Assembly: GCA_002715985.1 (NCBI GenBank)
Contig: PBAO01000019.1
Coordinates: forward strand, 1 to 38,218
DNA from: Lysobacterales bacterium
GTDB lineage: Bacteria > Pseudomonadota > Gammaproteobacteria > Nevskiales > Salinisphaeraceae
Length of the DNA: 38,218 nucleotides
Reading direction: 5' to 3'
Shown here: positions 36,551 through 38,218 of the stretch, piece after piece
Layout: each line of letters begins with the position of its first letter
How positions within the stretch are numbered: the first letter of the stretch is position 1
Notes under the pieces: model-generated
The model's database searches: none
Told to the model about the DNA's origin: nothing
Seen by the model: only the letters and a program-made list of their open reading frames with translations
Program-made: the position numbers and the translations under genes

Positions 36551-37470
36551 GCGCATCCCGTGTCTATATCAACGATGTCACCGCCCGCGACGGATTCCAG
36601 ATCGAGCCGACCTGGATCCCGACCGCGGACAAGATCGCGCTGATCGATGCGCTCTCGGCTACCGGCCTGGCCAAAATCGAGGCCACTTCGTTCACCTCGC
36701 CGAAGGCCATCCCCAACCTGGCCGATGCCGGCGAGGTGATGAACGGCATCACGCGCGTCCCAGGCATCGACTACGTCGCGCTCATTCCGAATGAAAAAGG
36801 CGTGGAACGCGCGCTGGCCGTCGGCACCGATGAGCTCAACTTCGTCATGTCGGCCTCGGATGCACACGGTCGCGCCAATCTGCGCATGAGCGCCGACCAG
36901 TCGCTGGCCCGTTTTGCCGATATGGTGGATATGGCCGGCGATCGTACGCGCCTGAACGCCTCGATCTCCACGGCGTTCGGCTGTCCGTTCGAGGGCGCCG
37001 TGGCCGCCGAGCGTGTGCTGGCCATCGTGGCTGCCATCGCCGATCTGGGCATCGACGGGGTCACGCTCTGTGACACCACCGGCATGGCCAATCCGTTACA
37101 GGTCGCCGCGCTGTGTGAAGCGGTACGCGAACGCCACCCGGGGCTGCAACTCACCCTGCACCCTCACGATACCCGCGGCATGGGCCTGGCCAACGCGCTG
37201 GCTGCCTGGCAGGTCGGGGTGATCCGCTTTGATGCCGCGCTCGGCGGGTTGGGCGGCTGTCCCTATGCACCGGGCGCCTCGGGCAATATCTGTACCGAGG
37301 ATCTGGTGCATATGTTCGAATGCATGGGCATCGCCACGGGCTGTGATCTGGATGGGCTGATCGCCGCCAGCGCCACTCTGCCCGCACTCATCGGCCATGA
37401 CACCCCCGGCCAGGTGGTCAAGGCCGGCAAGGCCGACCGGCGTTATCCCCTGCCCGAGCATGCCCGCTGA
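36547..37470 (+). CDS. Hydroxymethylglutaryl-CoA lyase
   Basis: HMG-CoA lyases split 3-hydroxy-3-methylglutaryl-CoA to acetyl-CoA and acetoacetate; close relatives split similar 3-hydroxyacyl-CoAs. The 307-aa TIM-barrel protein has TARDGFQ (Arg14/Asp15, catalytic and metal), LHPHDTRGMG (metal His pair) and GLGGCPYAPGASGN with the catalytic Cys238. The usual PRDGLQNE reads ARDGFQIE here, a subfamily difference near the substrate. It overlaps the CoA-transferase stop by 4 nt. No leucine-catabolic genes (such as liuB/liuD) are adjacent, favouring an imported acid as substrate. Confidence 0.93.
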   Translation: MSASRVYINDVTARDGFQIEPTWIPTADKIALIDALSATGLAKIEATSFTSPKAIPNLADAGEVMNGITRVPGIDYVALIPNEKGVERALAVGTDELNFVMSASDAHGRANLRMSADQSLARFADMVDMAGDRTRLNASISTAFGCPFEGAVAAERVLAIVAAIADLGIDGVTLCDTTGMANPLQVAALCEAVRERHPGLQLTLHPHDTRGMGLANALAAWQVGVIRFDAALGGLGGCPYAPGASGNICTEDLVHMFECMGIATGCDLDGLIAASATLPALIGHDTPGQVVKAGKADRRYPLPEHAR

Positions 37471-37576
37471 TATCAGGCGCCCGGGCTGTTGCCGTTGCGT
37501 ACGAGCCGCGCGCTGTTGCCCAGGGTCCATTTCATGGAGCGCCTGGCGCGGACTCGTACGAAACGGCGACACCCCC

Positions 37577-37582
37577 TAGAAT
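37577..37582 (+). promoter_or_regulatory. Candidate -10 box for murI
   Basis: TAGAAT lies 25 bp before ATG 37608. If used, the transcript would start near an in-frame GTG at 37590, so a very short leader or the GTG start is possible. Confidence 0.4.
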
Positions 37583-37607
37583 AGACAGCGTGTCTGATGC
37601 CGTATCG

Positions 37608-38218
37608 ATGTCCGCCCCCTGCGAGGCCTGGCTCGTCGAGCGCGATGCCCCGATCATCGTGTTCGACTCCGGCGTAGGCGGCCTGTCGGTACTTCAGAGC
37701 ATTCGCGCTGCGCTGCCACGGGCACCGCTGGTCTATGCCATGGACCGGGCGGCCTATCCCTATGGCCAGCAGGCCGAGGCTACATTGCTGGCTCGCGTGC
37801 CCGCGCTTCTGGGCCGCCTGGCCGAGCGCTATCGCCCGCGCTTGATCGTCATGGCCTGCAACACCGCCTCCACCGTGGCACTGGCCGCGGTGCGAGAAGC
37901 GCTGCAGATCCCCATCGTGGGCACTGTGCCGGCCATCAAGCCCGCCGCGGCGATAACACAGACCGGCGTGATCGGCGTGCTGGGCACGGCGGCCACCGTG
38001 CGCCAGGCCTATGTCGATCGCCTGACCGCGGCCTTCGCCGCCGATCGCATCGTGCTGCGTCACGGGGCGCCTGCGCTGGTTGATTATGCCGAGGCACGGC
38101 TACGCGGCGCGCCCGGCGATCCCGATGCCCCGTTCGCCGCAATCAACGCGTTGCTGACCCAACCCGACGGCGATCGGCTGGATACGGTCGTGCTCGCCTG
38201 CACGCATTTCCCGCTCGT
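37608..38218 (+). CDS. murI: Glutamate racemase (partial, runs off the window)
   Basis: MurI makes D-glutamate for peptidoglycan. The 203 residues in view contain IIVFDSGVGGLSVL (Asp20/Ser21), a central MACNTAST with catalytic Cys84, and LACTHFPL with the second catalytic Cys198. The usual PYG motif appears as AAYPYGQQ. The C-terminal 60-70 residues lie beyond the window. ATG 37608 is the likely start; GTG 37590 would add six residues. It is 137 bp after the HMG-CoA lyase gene and appears to have its own promoter. Confidence 0.94.
   Translation, partial: MSAPCEAWLVERDAPIIVFDSGVGGLSVLQSIRAALPRAPLVYAMDRAAYPYGQQAEATLLARVPALLGRLAERYRPRLIVMACNTASTVALAAVREALQIPIVGTVPAIKPAAAITQTGVIGVLGTAATVRQAYVDRLTAAFAADRIVLRHGAPALVDYAEARLRGAPGDPDAPFAAINALLTQPDGDRLDTVVLACTHFPL

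Overview
The window is GC-rich chromosomal DNA of a gammaproteobacterium. The block tRNA-Arg(ACG) / tRNA-Ser(GCT) / lysC / alaS / recX / recA / pncC / mutS is the classical gammaproteobacterial arrangement (compare pncC-recA-recX-alaS-csrA-serV-argV in E. coli and the lysC-containing version in Pseudomonas). The protein style, with many Asp/Glu/Ala/Arg residues, and the extra genes would fit a halophilic or marine lineage such as Salinisphaera. That genus is an impression from memory and was not tested.

Layout. 1-145: tail of a DsbC/DsbG-like protein. 146-788: a duplicated, decayed tRNA-Arg tail, a terminator, then tRNA-Arg and tRNA-Ser on the minus strand. 1055-8628 (minus): lysC, alaS, a small MTH1187/thiamine-binding-type protein, recX, recA, thpR and pncC. 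The usual short recA-recX gap is here 510 bp, with a MITE-like element (20-bp terminal inverted repeats, TA duplication) between two inverted copies of a short intergenic repeat. 8742-11354: mutS, divergent from pncC. 11455-14255 (minus): a zinc metallopeptidase-like protein, then an overlapping set of a GlxA-type AraC regulator, a lipoprotein and a 69-aa protein. 14365-20148 (plus): a YhaO/SbcD-like nuclease, a YhaN/SbcC-like ATPase and an LD-carboxypeptidase, joined by overlaps.

20171-21444 holds an isolated phage-type switch: a Ner-like protein and a CI-like repressor, divergent, plus a zinc-ribbon protein, with no other phage genes. Next come panD, a truncated second copy of the MITE, an SDR oxidoreductase, and a SulP transporter with a tandem universal stress protein. 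The SulP transcript would begin with a perfect 19-bp hairpin. 26111-30879: a DksA-like zinc-finger protein, a conserved-looking unknown protein coupled to an MscS channel, an MFS transporter and a type IB topoisomerase. 31002-34213: a 91-aa unknown protein, a strong bidirectional hairpin, a sodium:solute symporter with a small membrane partner, and a LysR regulator.

34214-35317 is a 1.1-kb gene-free block of two oppositely oriented arrays of a ~190-bp repeat. It uses the same sequence vocabulary as the repeats around the recA-recX MITE. 35318-37470 encodes a CaiB/BaiF CoA-transferase overlapping an HMG-CoA lyase, a plausible two-step route from a free hydroxy-dicarboxylic acid to acetyl-CoA. 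The window ends inside murI.

The best candidates for something undescribed are the opposed repeat arrays, the MITE family, the orphan phage switch, the unknown protein paired with MscS, and the 5'-terminal SulP hairpin. No CRISPR array, intact transposase or full prophage was seen.
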